Below, one piece after another: positions 32,501-41,417 of a DNA stretch of 64,000 bases. The notes under the pieces were generated by a model. That model did not search any database, was not told the DNA's origin, and worked only from the letters and a program-made list of their open reading frames with translations. Made by a program: the position numbers and the translations under genes. This stretch comes from Owenia fusiformis (taxonomy: Eukaryota; Annelida; Polychaeta; Sabellida; Oweniidae): positions 35,517,425-35,581,424 of the forward strand of contig CAIIXF020000010.1 in the NCBI GenBank assembly GCA_903813345.2. Reading direction: 5' to 3'. Position 1 is the first letter of the stretch. Every line of letters starts with the position of its first letter.

Positions 32501-33537
32501 CGTATAATGTGGGCGCACCTTTGGAACGGGTTGCTCTCGACATATTGGGTCCCCTGCCGGAAACTTTGTCAGGTAATAAGTATGTGGTAGTAATAGAGGA
32601 CTACTTCACGAAATTCATGGAACTAGTGGCCATGAAAAATCAAGAAGCCTCTACAGTTGCCACAGCTTTCCTAAATGAGTTCATATGCCGGTATGGAGCG
32701 CCATTAATTGTCCACTCTGACCAAGGTCGGCAGTTTGAAAGTAACCTTTTCCAAGAGTTGTGTGACATGTTACAGATTGATAAGACAAGGACTACCCCTT
32801 ACCATCCTCAGTCAGATGGCATGGTGGAGCGGTCAAATCGGACGATTGAGGCTATGCTTGCGAAAGTTGTTTCTCCGCATCATCGTGACTGGGACGAACA
32901 TCTTCCCTTTATTGCGGCAGCATATCGTAGTGCCCGTCACGAAACAACCGGCTTTTCGCCAGCATACCTCATGTTCGGTCGTCAGCCCCGCCTCGCGTCT
33001 GAGCTGGTAGTGGGTCCTCCTCCACAAATATTGTGTGAAGATCTTGATGAAACATATTACACTAAATTTTGTCAAGAACTGCAAGCCAAATTAGTTCAGA
33101 CATACGATGCCGCCCGGGGTCATATTCAGATCAGTTCTGATACTCAGAAAAAATATTATGATTTGAAAGCAAATTCACAATCTATATCCCCTGGCGACAC
33201 CGTATGGTTACATGTGCCTGTTACAGCTGTAGGTCACAGTCCAAAATTTCTTAATCCCTGGACTGGCCCATACAAAGTGACCTCAAAGTTGTCGGATACT
33301 GTTTTTGAACTGGATGTTAAAGGAACTCCGAAAGTCGTCCATGAAAACCGACTTAAACAGTATATCGGAGATCCCATTGACAGGCCAGAACAGTCCCCTG
33401 ATCCACTTGCAGGTACCCCTGATGACACAGAAGAGGCCCAAATTAATTCTCCTTCTGTTGTAGAAGATGTCCATCCAACCCGGTCTGGAAGGCCGCGAAA
33501 ACCACCCAAGTGGTTAAAAGATTATGATTTGGAATAA
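29536..33537 (+). CDS. pol: Pol polyprotein (PR-RT-RNaseH-IN), expressed by frameshift
   Basis: The frame is open from the slippery site and has no ATG near its start, so it is read as Gag-Pol. Domains in order: aspartic protease with LIDTGATLS; reverse transcriptase with LDLASGYWQV, PFGLCNAP and the YLDD box; RNase H with DTDASSCGLGG and TDHGALAWL; integrase H-H-C-C finger (AGHLG...CIVCQKRK), then a D,D-35-E core (LDILGPL..., HSDQGRQFES, MVERSNRT). A GPY/F module (NPWTGPYKV) and a basic tail follow. Every catalytic motif I can check is intact. It makes, processes and integrates the element cDNA. The stop at 33535-33537 overlaps the next ORF. Confidence 0.95.
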   Translation, partial: EKASPNGPGDAVEYFGPYVPSTGVNNALYLPVNFGGIIVYCLIDTGATLSIVSPEIVKKIEKSNPAIDASKWETGPGIQMADGREIKALGQLATLLNLGQGIRVHQQLMVANLNADLVLGYDFMVMNSAVLNVKDQLLLMHGRQFPCTLESQLPVLYNIANAETVTVPPYSEMVVRGQLLGDFESENTAASMLIEMNTQVLEQNLMVARALVNPSSQEIPVLITNVHPEPVTVYKNTLIAHGEFLDDDPLSKGGDPSEDSGALKAPGNAQSSNVCSLKNSSNPEPSLADIPEHLIDLCERSTENVDSEDTEKVVDFLLRNQNLFAKSKLDLGRTDEITHKINTGDSHPRKQAPRRIPPAKKAEGEKAIQDMLDLGIIRPSKSPWASPIVLVPKKDGSQRFCVDYRQLNEITYKDAYPLPRIDDTIDSLSGAKVFSTLDLASGYWQVSMEDDDAAKTAFTTHQGLFEFTVMPFGLCNAPATFERLMECVLAGLRYESCLVYLDDIIVFSSSVENHLERLNEVFDRLKSAGLKLSPKKCNLFQSKVTFLGHVVSEEGVAPNPEKLELIQSWPQPKKLRDTQAFLGLCSYYRRFVKNFSSEARPLSRLSEKNQKFVWAEECEEAFSQLKTHFRNTEILAFPDMSLPFILDTDASSCGLGGVLSQIQSEEERPVDFYSATLSKAERQYCTTRRELLAIVKSVKHYHHFLYGNHFTIRTDHGALAWLMRFKEPEGQLARWLQVLGTYDFTIEVRPGTKHGNADALSRRPCVDCSHCNRQEEWGRVSPTPVSSSADDPVKSGVPVDESDPVTEIPSVRFTFSLTPRFEVRTVQGPSKPNDSDPITGCNWLPGVTQTQYNEAVDQDPLLAPIKKWMEIGHRPPWSEVAPRSTDLKRMWSQWDRLRLRQGILERKWLNENQENWQIVVPSSLQLDILHGMHNQRDAGHLGVTKTIHRVRNRYYWLGYKADIARWVAECIVCQKRKPPNRKPKAPMKTYNVGAPLERVALDILGPLPETLSGNKYVVVIEDYFTKFMELVAMKNQEASTVATAFLNEFICRYGAPLIVHSDQGRQFESNLFQELCDMLQIDKTRTTPYHPQSDGMVERSNRTIEAMLAKVVSPHHRDWDEHLPFIAAAYRSARHETTGFSPAYLMFGRQPRLASELVVGPPPQILCEDLDETYYTKFCQELQAKLVQTYDAARGHIQISSDTQKKYYDLKANSQSISPGDTVWLHVPVTAVGHSPKFLNPWTGPYKVTSKLSDTVFELDVKGTPKVVHENRLKQYIGDPIDRPEQSPDPLAGTPDDTEEAQINSPSVVEDVHPTRSGRPRKPPKWLKDYDLE

Positions 33538-34480
33538 TCGCCAAATGTTTAACACATTGCTTGTTTTGCTTCTTTTCAGGATGGTAGTCTGCGCCAAATA
33601 CAAAACCAAGGGACTCGTTTGTGGGGCGGAATTTCCTACTAAAGAGGAACTTGACCAACATGATATCAACCAACATCAATATGTGTATTGTCAGTTTAAA
33701 TACTGCAAATTTATGTTAAGAGGACGCACCACAAAGACACGCCAAAGGATGGACAGGCATGAGCGCAATCATGCGGAGAAGAGGAAACACTTTCCAAATG
33801 GACATAAAGATATCCAATCACCTTTAGTTACTCTAAAACAACTGCCAAAACCATTGATGGCTATAACCGTTCCACCCCAAATCTCTGCCTCCACAACATC
33901 AGTGTCCAAGAATTTCACCTCTGTGTCCCCTTGGACAAAGAGCACTCTGCCCATTACTTGTCCTGATAAGATCTTGGACTCTGATCAAGAAACAGAGATT
34001 TATGAACATGACCAGATGAGTTTAGGTGAACTCCGGGGAAGGATTACGGCCATCAGAGCCAAAAGTTCAACAACGTACAAGCGGAAATTGAGGGAGATAT
34101 CATCGTCTGACTCAGACACTGGCTCTGACTCTGATACTGAGAAGAAAGGGGAGCAGGTGGAGTCACCCAACGCTTCACCTGTGCGATCCCCTAGCTCAGA
34201 CACAGAATCATGTAAATTGGACAATGAATCGTCAACACCTGCCACAGAACAGCCATCGGGAGTACTCTCAGTAACTGAAAGTGTCCAGGACCATATGCCA
34301 CCATCATCTCCAGAAGTATTCAGACCTGAATCTCCAAATATGGACATTATAATACAATCTAAACCACTGGATTTGTCTATGAAACGACCAACACCACAGA
34401 AGAAAACCAAAGTCAGTTATAAACAACCGTGTCATTGTGGAAAATCTATTCAATACATAACTATTAACATTGGCAAGTAA
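33524..34480 (+). CDS. Accessory ORF3: C2H2-like, acidic, PLDLS-containing protein
   Basis: Overlaps the pol stop by 14 nt in another frame; 318 residues from the first ATG. A stronger start is the ATG at 33581, because TTGTTTTGCTTCTTTTCAG ends at 33579, a good splice acceptor two bases upstream. The hydrophobic 'signal peptide' of the longer form is merely the translated polypyrimidine tract. Features: C2H2-like fingers (first lacking one Cys; second C-x4-C-x17-H-x4-H), an acidic Ser/Asp tract (SSSDSDTGSDSDTE), PLDLS (34364-34378) followed by a basic stretch (KRPTPQKKTK) and a C-terminal CHCG. PLDLS is the classic CtBP co-repressor docking motif. It sits where env lies in some elements but has no membrane segment. 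Probably nuclear; function unknown. Confidence 0.75.
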   Translation: MIWNNRQMFNTLLVLLLFRMVVCAKYKTKGLVCGAEFPTKEELDQHDINQHQYVYCQFKYCKFMLRGRTTKTRQRMDRHERNHAEKRKHFPNGHKDIQSPLVTLKQLPKPLMAITVPPQISASTTSVSKNFTSVSPWTKSTLPITCPDKILDSDQETEIYEHDQMSLGELRGRITAIRAKSSTTYKRKLREISSSDSDTGSDSDTEKKGEQVESPNASPVRSPSSDTESCKLDNESSTPATEQPSGVLSVTESVQDHMPPSSPEVFRPESPNMDIIIQSKPLDLSMKRPTPQKKTKVSYKQPCHCGKSIQYITINIGK

Positions 34481-34759
34481 CTGTATTGTGTATTTGAGCC
34501 CCTGCTTCTTCCAAGAATACCATAGGGGCCATGTGTTTTATTTATTGACATTTCTGAACCATCTAGAAAACAGTCCAATTTATATATTCAAGTGTTAAAC
34601 GCAGATGTCAGACGGGAGCAGCTGGACACAGCGATGTCCCCAACTATAGTGTTAATAAATCAGCACTTTTGCTGATGGACATTTTTTATATACGGCATTT
34701 TACGATAAGTTTGTGCTCATTTTATAATCATCATTCCTGTTCGAGGGCGAACATTTTTT

Positions 34760-34774
34760 CAAAAGGGGGGATAG
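34760..34774 (+). promoter_or_regulatory. Polypurine tract
   Basis: AAAAGGGGGGATAG directly precedes the 3' LTR, the expected primer for plus-strand synthesis. Confidence 0.85.
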
Positions 34775-36973
34775 TGTGACGACCGTCTAGCAATAGTTCT
34801 AGATAGTGTCATTTTGTTCTTAGTACGCTAGACGGTGTCACATTGTCTTACCTTGCTTCCGCCATAAGTGGTGACTGAGTAGATTTCTGTAAAGGTGGTG
34901 AAATTTAACTTTATTTGGAGATTTTACTGCTCCCCGAAATTATTTTTGTGTTTATGTGAGCTTCCGGGGTCACAGCCTCGTTTTGGATTACGATTCATTT
35001 TATTTAATTACATCATATTTTACCACTTTTGCATAGTTTTTTCGATGTAAATGCAACATGATATGATCAATATTGATTTAAAGATCAATATGGTAAGTTT
35101 TTATTCAAGTAATGTTACGTACTTTTGCAGTAAATCGGCAATTTCAAAGTCACGTGATATTTTCAGCCAATCAGAGGCCTTCTCTCTCACATTCAATTCA
35201 CATCTTCGTCAATATTCGTAAACAACAAAGGACAGATAGGTATGCTCTAAATATTTGGTTGATTTGTATGCTTCCCAATTACTTTCCCGGTGTAAGATAT
35301 AGTTTTACTTAATTGTCGAACTAACACCAGACCCAGGGATCGTAGGCATTCAGCCAATTACACTTTTTGAAGTGAGATATCAGTTTTTGGAAACGGCCGA
35401 TTCACACTTGTTGAATTTTGGGCGGCCATTTTTTGCATCTCATGCAGATTCCAAATTTTGATGCCTTAATTCATCTCAGTGTCGAGAGTTGCATTGGTAT
35501 TTTGCTTATTTAATTGATCTTGAGTATTTCATTTAACTTTTGAGAAAGTAAGGCCGACTGATTTTCATTTTTGAAGTTACTTTTTCGAAGCTGTATCTTT
35601 GTCATTTTTCATAGAATTCTCATTGACTTGAGCACATGATTTCATAAACTCACAATTTTTGATAGTTTTATATATTTGAGTAATATTTGAGCTTGCTTAT
35701 ACTAGTGTGATATAGATTCACACCTTTACATAAGTATAATCAAGTCATAGTGTTATAAAACACATTTTGATCTTATTTTGGATTTTTGTCTGTTCGACAC
35801 TTTGTCGTACAGGTTAAATTGCCAAAAGCTTGCCATAATTTCATTTTGAGTAGTTCCTTTTGTTGCGATACTTTATCGTGACTAATATTGTGAGTTTGGA
35901 AGAGATACTGTATTTCTATTGTGTATTTGACTGTTTTTATTGTAGTTATTTGGTTGACATGTGATAGACATACTGTTTCATGCTTTATGTCTGCCACATG
36001 TAACTAACAGTCTGGTACATTGAAATATCTCTAGTGCTTATTGTACATATTATTTTCATACATTGAGTTTTATATTCATATTTCCAAGGTGATACTATTT
36101 CACTTTGTGTTACTGTAGCTCAGTTGATATTTCATGTGGGGAATATACTGCATTTAGCAGTGTAGTTTTCACATGTAATAAGCTACTTTTAGGTGATATT
36201 TTGATATTAACATAATTTGATACTGCTTCGAATCTCAGTTTAACAGAATCTCAGGGTGATATTTTTCACTTTGTGCCTTCGCGAGTAATTTCTTGTGTTA
36301 GATATATTGTATTGGACAATATATCTACTACATTAGATTATTAAGGCAGTAGAACAGTTTAGAAACTTAAACAACATATACATTTGCATATAATCACTTA
36401 AGCTCAAACCAATTGGTGCTTCATATCATAAGTCTGGTATATAATTTCCCAATCAAGTGTATATATCAGGTAATTGTAGTGTAAATACAAACATGTCTTG
36501 CCAACTTAGTCAGGGTAATACAGCATTAAGTGTAGAGTAATTAATAGTCAAAACTTCAGGTGCATAATATAATTGTGTAAATATACAGTGATCATCATAC
36601 AGCCTAGTCTCTAAAGCTCAATTTCATAATCATGTAAATAAAAGTAATTTACAACTTTTGATACCAAATACTTATTTTTTGTAAAAGAAAGCAATAAAGT
36701 AGTTTTTTCTGTTTATATTTTAAAGTTACATCACATTGTCTGTTTAATTAGTGGTACGTTTTATGTCGCAGAGTTGCGACATACAGCCTCTATAGGAGAC
36801 TCTAACCAATCCACACACATTATATTAATCTTCAATAAAATATTATAAACCCAAGTATTGTACATTAGTTATATCCATAGTAAGAGATTCAATATTTCAA
36901 GTTTTCTCTTTTATCTGTAAGACTCTGATATTTTGGCTCGCTACCATCTCAAATTACTATCGGGGTCATTACA
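34775..36973 (+). repeat. 3' LTR
   Basis: 2,199 bp, the same length as the 5' LTR, with no difference noticed on reading. Followed by AGTA, the target duplication. Confidence 0.95.
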
Positions 36974-37297
36974 AGTACAACTATATACAGGGTTGGCCAA
37001 AGATGTGACACTCACAAAAATTGTATTTTAAACAGTGTATGAGTACTATATCTAGTATAAAGTTGTAATTAATTTATAGATATGCATATGGTATAAAAGT
37101 GGTATTGAAGTCCAATGACTGCATTCATTTTATGGCTCGGCAACTGTTGGAATTCTCCCTCATATCATTTTGCATGCTGGACACAGTTCACCATTGTTAT
37201 GTTTTATATGTTTAAGAATGACGCAGAATCTCGATATATGGCGACCTTGTGTATAATCCAGCAATTCAATAAAATGATATCAAATCAGTCTAAAACG

Positions 37298-37575
37298 AGA
37301 CATAGTCCTAATATTTTACGTTCACGTTCAAGTTTTCCCAAATGTACAAGCGCTCTTAGGCGATTAGACATAGTCCTAAAATTACGTTCACGTTTAAGTT
37401 CTCCCAAATGTACAAGCCGATGAGACATGGTCCTAATATTTTACGTTCACGTTCAAGTTCTCCCAAATGTACAAGCGCTCTTAGGCGATTAGACATAGTC
37501 CTAATAATTTACGTTCACGTTCAAGTTCTCCCAAATGTACAAGCGCTCTTTTTACGTTCACGTTGATGTTCTACT
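37298..37575 (+). repeat. 57-68 bp minisatellite
   Basis: Units start at 37298, 37366, 37423 and 37491 (AGACATAGTCCTAA..., ACGTTCACGTTCAAGTTC, CCCAAATGTACAAG), with a partial fifth. The second unit lacks 11 bp. Confidence 0.9.
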
Positions 37576-37599
37576 TTAATAGTTTGTGCTTTACATTTT

Positions 37600-37690
37600 C
37601 CGAGTTTGTTTGATACTTGCCTAAGACCTCCCGCTCTCGAGTCAGACGCTCTACCCCTGAGCCATAAAGACTAACCACTACAGCTGAGAC
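37600..37690 (-). repeat. Degenerate tRNA-derived sequence (SINE head or tRNA pseudogene)
   Basis: The minus strand reads TGGCTCAGGGGTAGAGCGTC (D-arm and A box), then TGACTCGAGAGCGGGAGGTC (anticodon arm). The T-arm/B box is not recognisable, so it is unlikely to be a working tRNA. Flanks do not form an acceptor stem by eye. Confidence 0.5.
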
Positions 37691-37699
37691 TGTAGTAGC

Positions 37700-38823
37700 G
37701 ACTTGCTATCGAAGGTCATTACAGTACTTTGTACAGACAACAATTGAATACCTGTGTATAAGAGTTAAAAAGCCCTGATGAGGTAGCCTCCTTTGTTTAC
37801 ATTCGCAAAATATAAATTAAAAATAAAATAGTCACTTTTAAAACCTCGATTATTGGAACCGGTATTTTAGTTTAGCCTATCAATAACTTGCTTGTTGGTT
37901 GATCAGTTATAGAATTTACGACCAGGGGCTGGGGCTGTTGTTTCATTCCAAATGCAGACTCCAGTATCTCGGATCGTGCATCTTATTGTTGACATAAGTA
38001 ATATCTACCTATCTGCTAATCTGCGCGTACCCAATGCAGATAAATATAGATAAGTAAACCAGCTATATATTGAAACTAATTTCTATTTTCACTTATCTAC
38101 ATATGAACTGTTGCCTTGGTACCGACGCTTGTTCTTACAGATACAACGATAATTTTACGTAATACTGACAAGGTTAGTAAGATATTCAATAATCAAAATA
38201 TAGTCATTACTCAGTCAAGCCACGAATCTCTTTCACATTTGATCAATATAAAAGTTGAAAAAATGAAATTTTAGATTAAGATATAAATGCATATACCATT
38301 AGCCATGGGGTTTAAGAAGCGTTTCTCAAAATATTTTTATTACCCTTTAAACAATTACTTGATTGTGCATCAAAACGTAAATATACTCTTAAATTGCTGG
38401 TGTCGATGATGGTGCATACATAGGCTTACATTGATTCATGTTTCAAAATTAATTTTGAGTTTACAGATAAACTAATGTATTAAGTTTGAATTATTTAATC
38501 ACATGAACAAAAATAAATTGCAATAGTTGTTGTTTATCTTAACAAGAGAATTTTATTAAGATAATCATTGAAATACATTGTTTTGAGTTTCCCTAAAGAT
38601 AATTAATTTCAAGACTTTGTTTTCTAAGCTAAATAATATGCCAAGTCAATTCGTCGATCGACAAAATGAATGTACAAATTAGACACACATGTCTTCTTAC
38701 ATCAAAATACAACATTGTTACGAATAGGTCAATCACTCCTCCTTGTGATATTAAGTGTTATTTAACAGTGTCGCTGATGGTCGCTTAGGTTTTTAAACAA
38801 TAACGTTTACATAATTTACACAT
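37700..38823. other. Intergenic, nothing firm
   Basis: AT-rich. A short motif GTCGNTGATGGT(G/C) occurs at about 38402 and 38772 and again near 40283 and 40643. No gene recognised. Confidence 0.4.
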
Positions 38824-39750
38824 TTAAGGTCGTATTTTATTGCAATTAAAGCATGTAAATATTTCTCCAATGAGTATTCCCTTTACACGAGAACATTTCC
38901 CGGAATCATGAAACCAGTCGTGGCATTTAGAGCACTTGATCCATTCGAGTTGCGATTGTAAATACGAATAATAGTTGACACCGCATGCCTTGCAAATATT
39001 TACAGTGTCTGTTCTTTTTATCGGGCATCTCCTTTTCTTCGCGGAAACAATTGTGTCTGAAGAACTTGTAGATGGGGTATAAAGGCCGACGCTTCAATGT
39101 GGTTGAAAGATTGGAAACGTCGGAGGGCGTCGATGCTTTACTTGGCGTACTGGGTGTCGGCTGTGCTCGTCGTGTGGTCCGTTTTGGTTTTAAAGATGGT
39201 TGCTCGGTGACCACCTTATCTGCCTGCTAGTGCTGGGTCTTCCTAACGGTTATAAGGTTGTTCCTTTGCCAACCACAGGGTGAGGATGACGTATCTGTTC
39301 AGCATGCGTCACAATAGCACGATAATTCTCGCGTTTCAACAATATTATCGGAAACCCCTCTCACAGCATTGATTCGAAAGGTACCTGGTACTGGTTTAAG
39401 TCCAGTCGCCTTATCTTCAATGTTTTAATAATGCGTTCTGGGATTTCTGGGATTTTCATTTGTGTCCTGGCAGTTTCACTTTTAGACTCTGAGCGTTCCC
39501 TTCAGTCTGGCGTGTTTTCATTGTTTCTATATACACTTGGCGCCCGACTTGGCGTATGCGTGCCCTGTATTCCCGGGATGCATGCCTTGTTGTTCTTTTC
39601 TCCGATCTGTTGAAGAGCTTCAGCAGACAGGTTATTTCTCGGTGTATACGTTCTTGCTCTAAGTAGCCTTTGGTATCTTTCTTTTTCTTTCTCTCCCTGT
39701 ACTGTAGTCTGTAGGGAACGACGGCACTTCTCGGCGTTGGTGAGTGCCAT
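38824..39750 (-). pseudogene. Degenerate transposon ORF with C-terminal PHD-like finger
   Basis: The minus strand begins MALTNAEKCRRSLQTTVQGE with KERYQRLLRAR. This 'A-E-K-x-R-R' start is familiar from transposon-borne proteins of marine animals. After several stops, 39214-39080 gives a Ser/Thr/Pro-rich linker. A shifted frame then reads CKACGVNYYSY, WIKCSKCHDWFH and FTCFNCNKIRP before a stop at 38824, a C4HC3 PHD-like pattern. At least one frameshift (near 39070) and several stops break it. The element family is not certain. Confidence 0.5.
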
Positions 39751-41308
39751 ATTCTTATATTATCAGAAAGGTCTGATAAGTAAGACAGATATACTAATGA
39801 GAGTGTGGGAAGTTATGCACATTAATAAAATGTCACAAAACTGATTATCCCAATGAAATATTTATTGTTTTACAATAATGGCAAGAAATACATTTCGTCT
39901 AGTGGTACACTGAACGAAACGTTTATGAATTAAGAAATATCGGGGAATGTGCATCTATATTTGTCAGTGATTTTATAAAACTATGAACTGCTCAATCATC
40001 CCAATTCTTGTGCCACATTACCTTAGCATTTCAAGACAAACAGAATATGCATCATAAGTAAATAACATGATCTGCTTAATAGATTCAATTTTACTTATCA
40101 CTATACGTTGTAGTCACAATGAACAATGTACTCTAAATCCTTAGCTCGGTATCACTGTAAAATGCTACACATACCACAAAATAGTCATTTAATGAATGTA
40201 GGTTCGTTCAACAAATATATAGCGTTCGAATATGCATGTGGCCTACTTAATATGTGGATAGTATTTTGGAGTCGTATGTGGTGGAGTCGTTGATGGTCGT
40301 AAATATCTCAATCTTTAAGTGGTCAAAGAATAACATCAATAAAGCGTATTTTTATATTATCAATATATATTGAGACAAACCGTCAACACCATTACTTAAC
40401 ATTGAAACCTGATTTTGATTGAAAGGAGAGTGCAGAGACAACGTACTTGTAGAGTCGATGATGATTTTGAAAAATAGTAATTTACGTCGAAAAATTCGTA
40501 ACAAGCTAAATATGTTATATTCAAATGTATTGTGAAAATGTTTTACATACGTTAATAAGGCAATTTATATTTCAAAGAAGTAAATGGGGGATTACCATGA
40601 ATAGTGCAGAGGCTTCTCGACACTGTTGATTTCAAGCATGGTGTCGATGATGGTGCCTTCGAGGGTTACACATACTTAATGTCGATTTTCCAATAGTAAA
40701 TTAGCAAATAAATTAATTCCAGCTAACGTACAATAGACACGATGCAGTCTTTGTAATGGAATAGTCAATTATTATAACAAAATACGTTTCAGAATATAAA
40801 AAAGTTACTGTCAATCAACATAAGGGTGATCGGTTACAAGGCGAAAAATGATAGTTTGGAATGTTCGACGATTGGTAATGCGTTCAGCTTTTATAACCCT
40901 GAGATAAAAACTAAATGATATTTTGCAGGATTAAGAGACGTTTAATTTGATACCAAATACTCATGGTAGAGCGAATATTAAATAGCGGAATAAAAACAAA
41001 TAGTCATGTTACATAAAATTCGTTATAATGAAAGGAATACGTGGCTTGAGTGTACTTTCAATATTACATTTTAACGGATTGAAGTTTCAGCATTGTTTTG
41101 GCCGAATTGTTTGATAAAGATGATGGTGATGATGATGAAGATTATCCGATTGGTGTGTCATTATACTTAGTTACATTTTCTATTCCTTAGACTAAAGTTA
41201 TAGTTTCAATGATCTAATAACAATGTATTAAAGTATACCCCTGAAAATCGAAATGAATATTGAAATGTTTATATATGGTGCCTTCTATGTTCGACTTATG
41301 AATATTAA
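39751..41308. other. Intergenic, possible very diverged tandem array
   Basis: GTCG(A/T)TGATG-type motifs recur at about 40283, 40455 and 40643 (spacing about 170-190 bp) with little else conserved. No gene seen. Confidence 0.3.
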
Positions 41309-41385
41309 AGGCCCTGTGCAAAGTTTGAAAATATAGTTTGATCATTCAAATATTAAGAATATCAAACTTTATATGGGGCCTTTAA
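41309..41385. repeat. Short fold-back
   Basis: AAAGGCCCTGTGCAAAGTTT is mirrored by AAACTTTATATGGGGCCTTT. A related AAAGGCCCCATATAACGTTT occurs near 54366. Small MITE-like sequence. Confidence 0.6.
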
Positions 41386-41417
41386 AAAATACGATTCAAT
41401 GTTTTAGGTTATTCAAG

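Larger units (their letters stand above)
24743..36973 (+). mobile_element. Full-length Ty3/gypsy LTR retrotransposon with two accessory ORFs
   Basis: 12,231 bp flanked by AGTA (24739-24742 and 36974-36977). Order: 5' LTR, primer-binding site, RING-like ORF, gag, -1 frameshift signal, pol (protease, reverse transcriptase, RNase H, integrase), C2H2-like ORF, polypurine tract, 3' LTR. Protease-RT-RNaseH-IN order is that of Ty3/gypsy (Metaviridae). Both LTRs are 2,199 bp and I see no difference between them, and all frames are open, so the insertion is recent. The LTRs are very long for this group, and the two extra ORFs are unusual. Confidence 0.95.

Noticed and set aside
33524-33580. Signal peptide on ORF3
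   Set aside because: The hydrophobic run is a translated polypyrimidine tract before a CAG acceptor; no other membrane segment supports secretion.
25080-35997. Frames of 66 and 74 residues repeated at 25080/35112 and 25741/35773
   Set aside because: They lie in the two LTRs, have no motifs and simply recur because the LTRs match.
36982-37010. TACAGGGTTGGCCAAAG as a mariner end
   Set aside because: It resembles a Tc1/mariner terminus, but I found no inverted partner nearby.
37600-37690. Functional tRNA gene
   Set aside because: A box and anticodon arm are visible, but the B box and acceptor stem are not.
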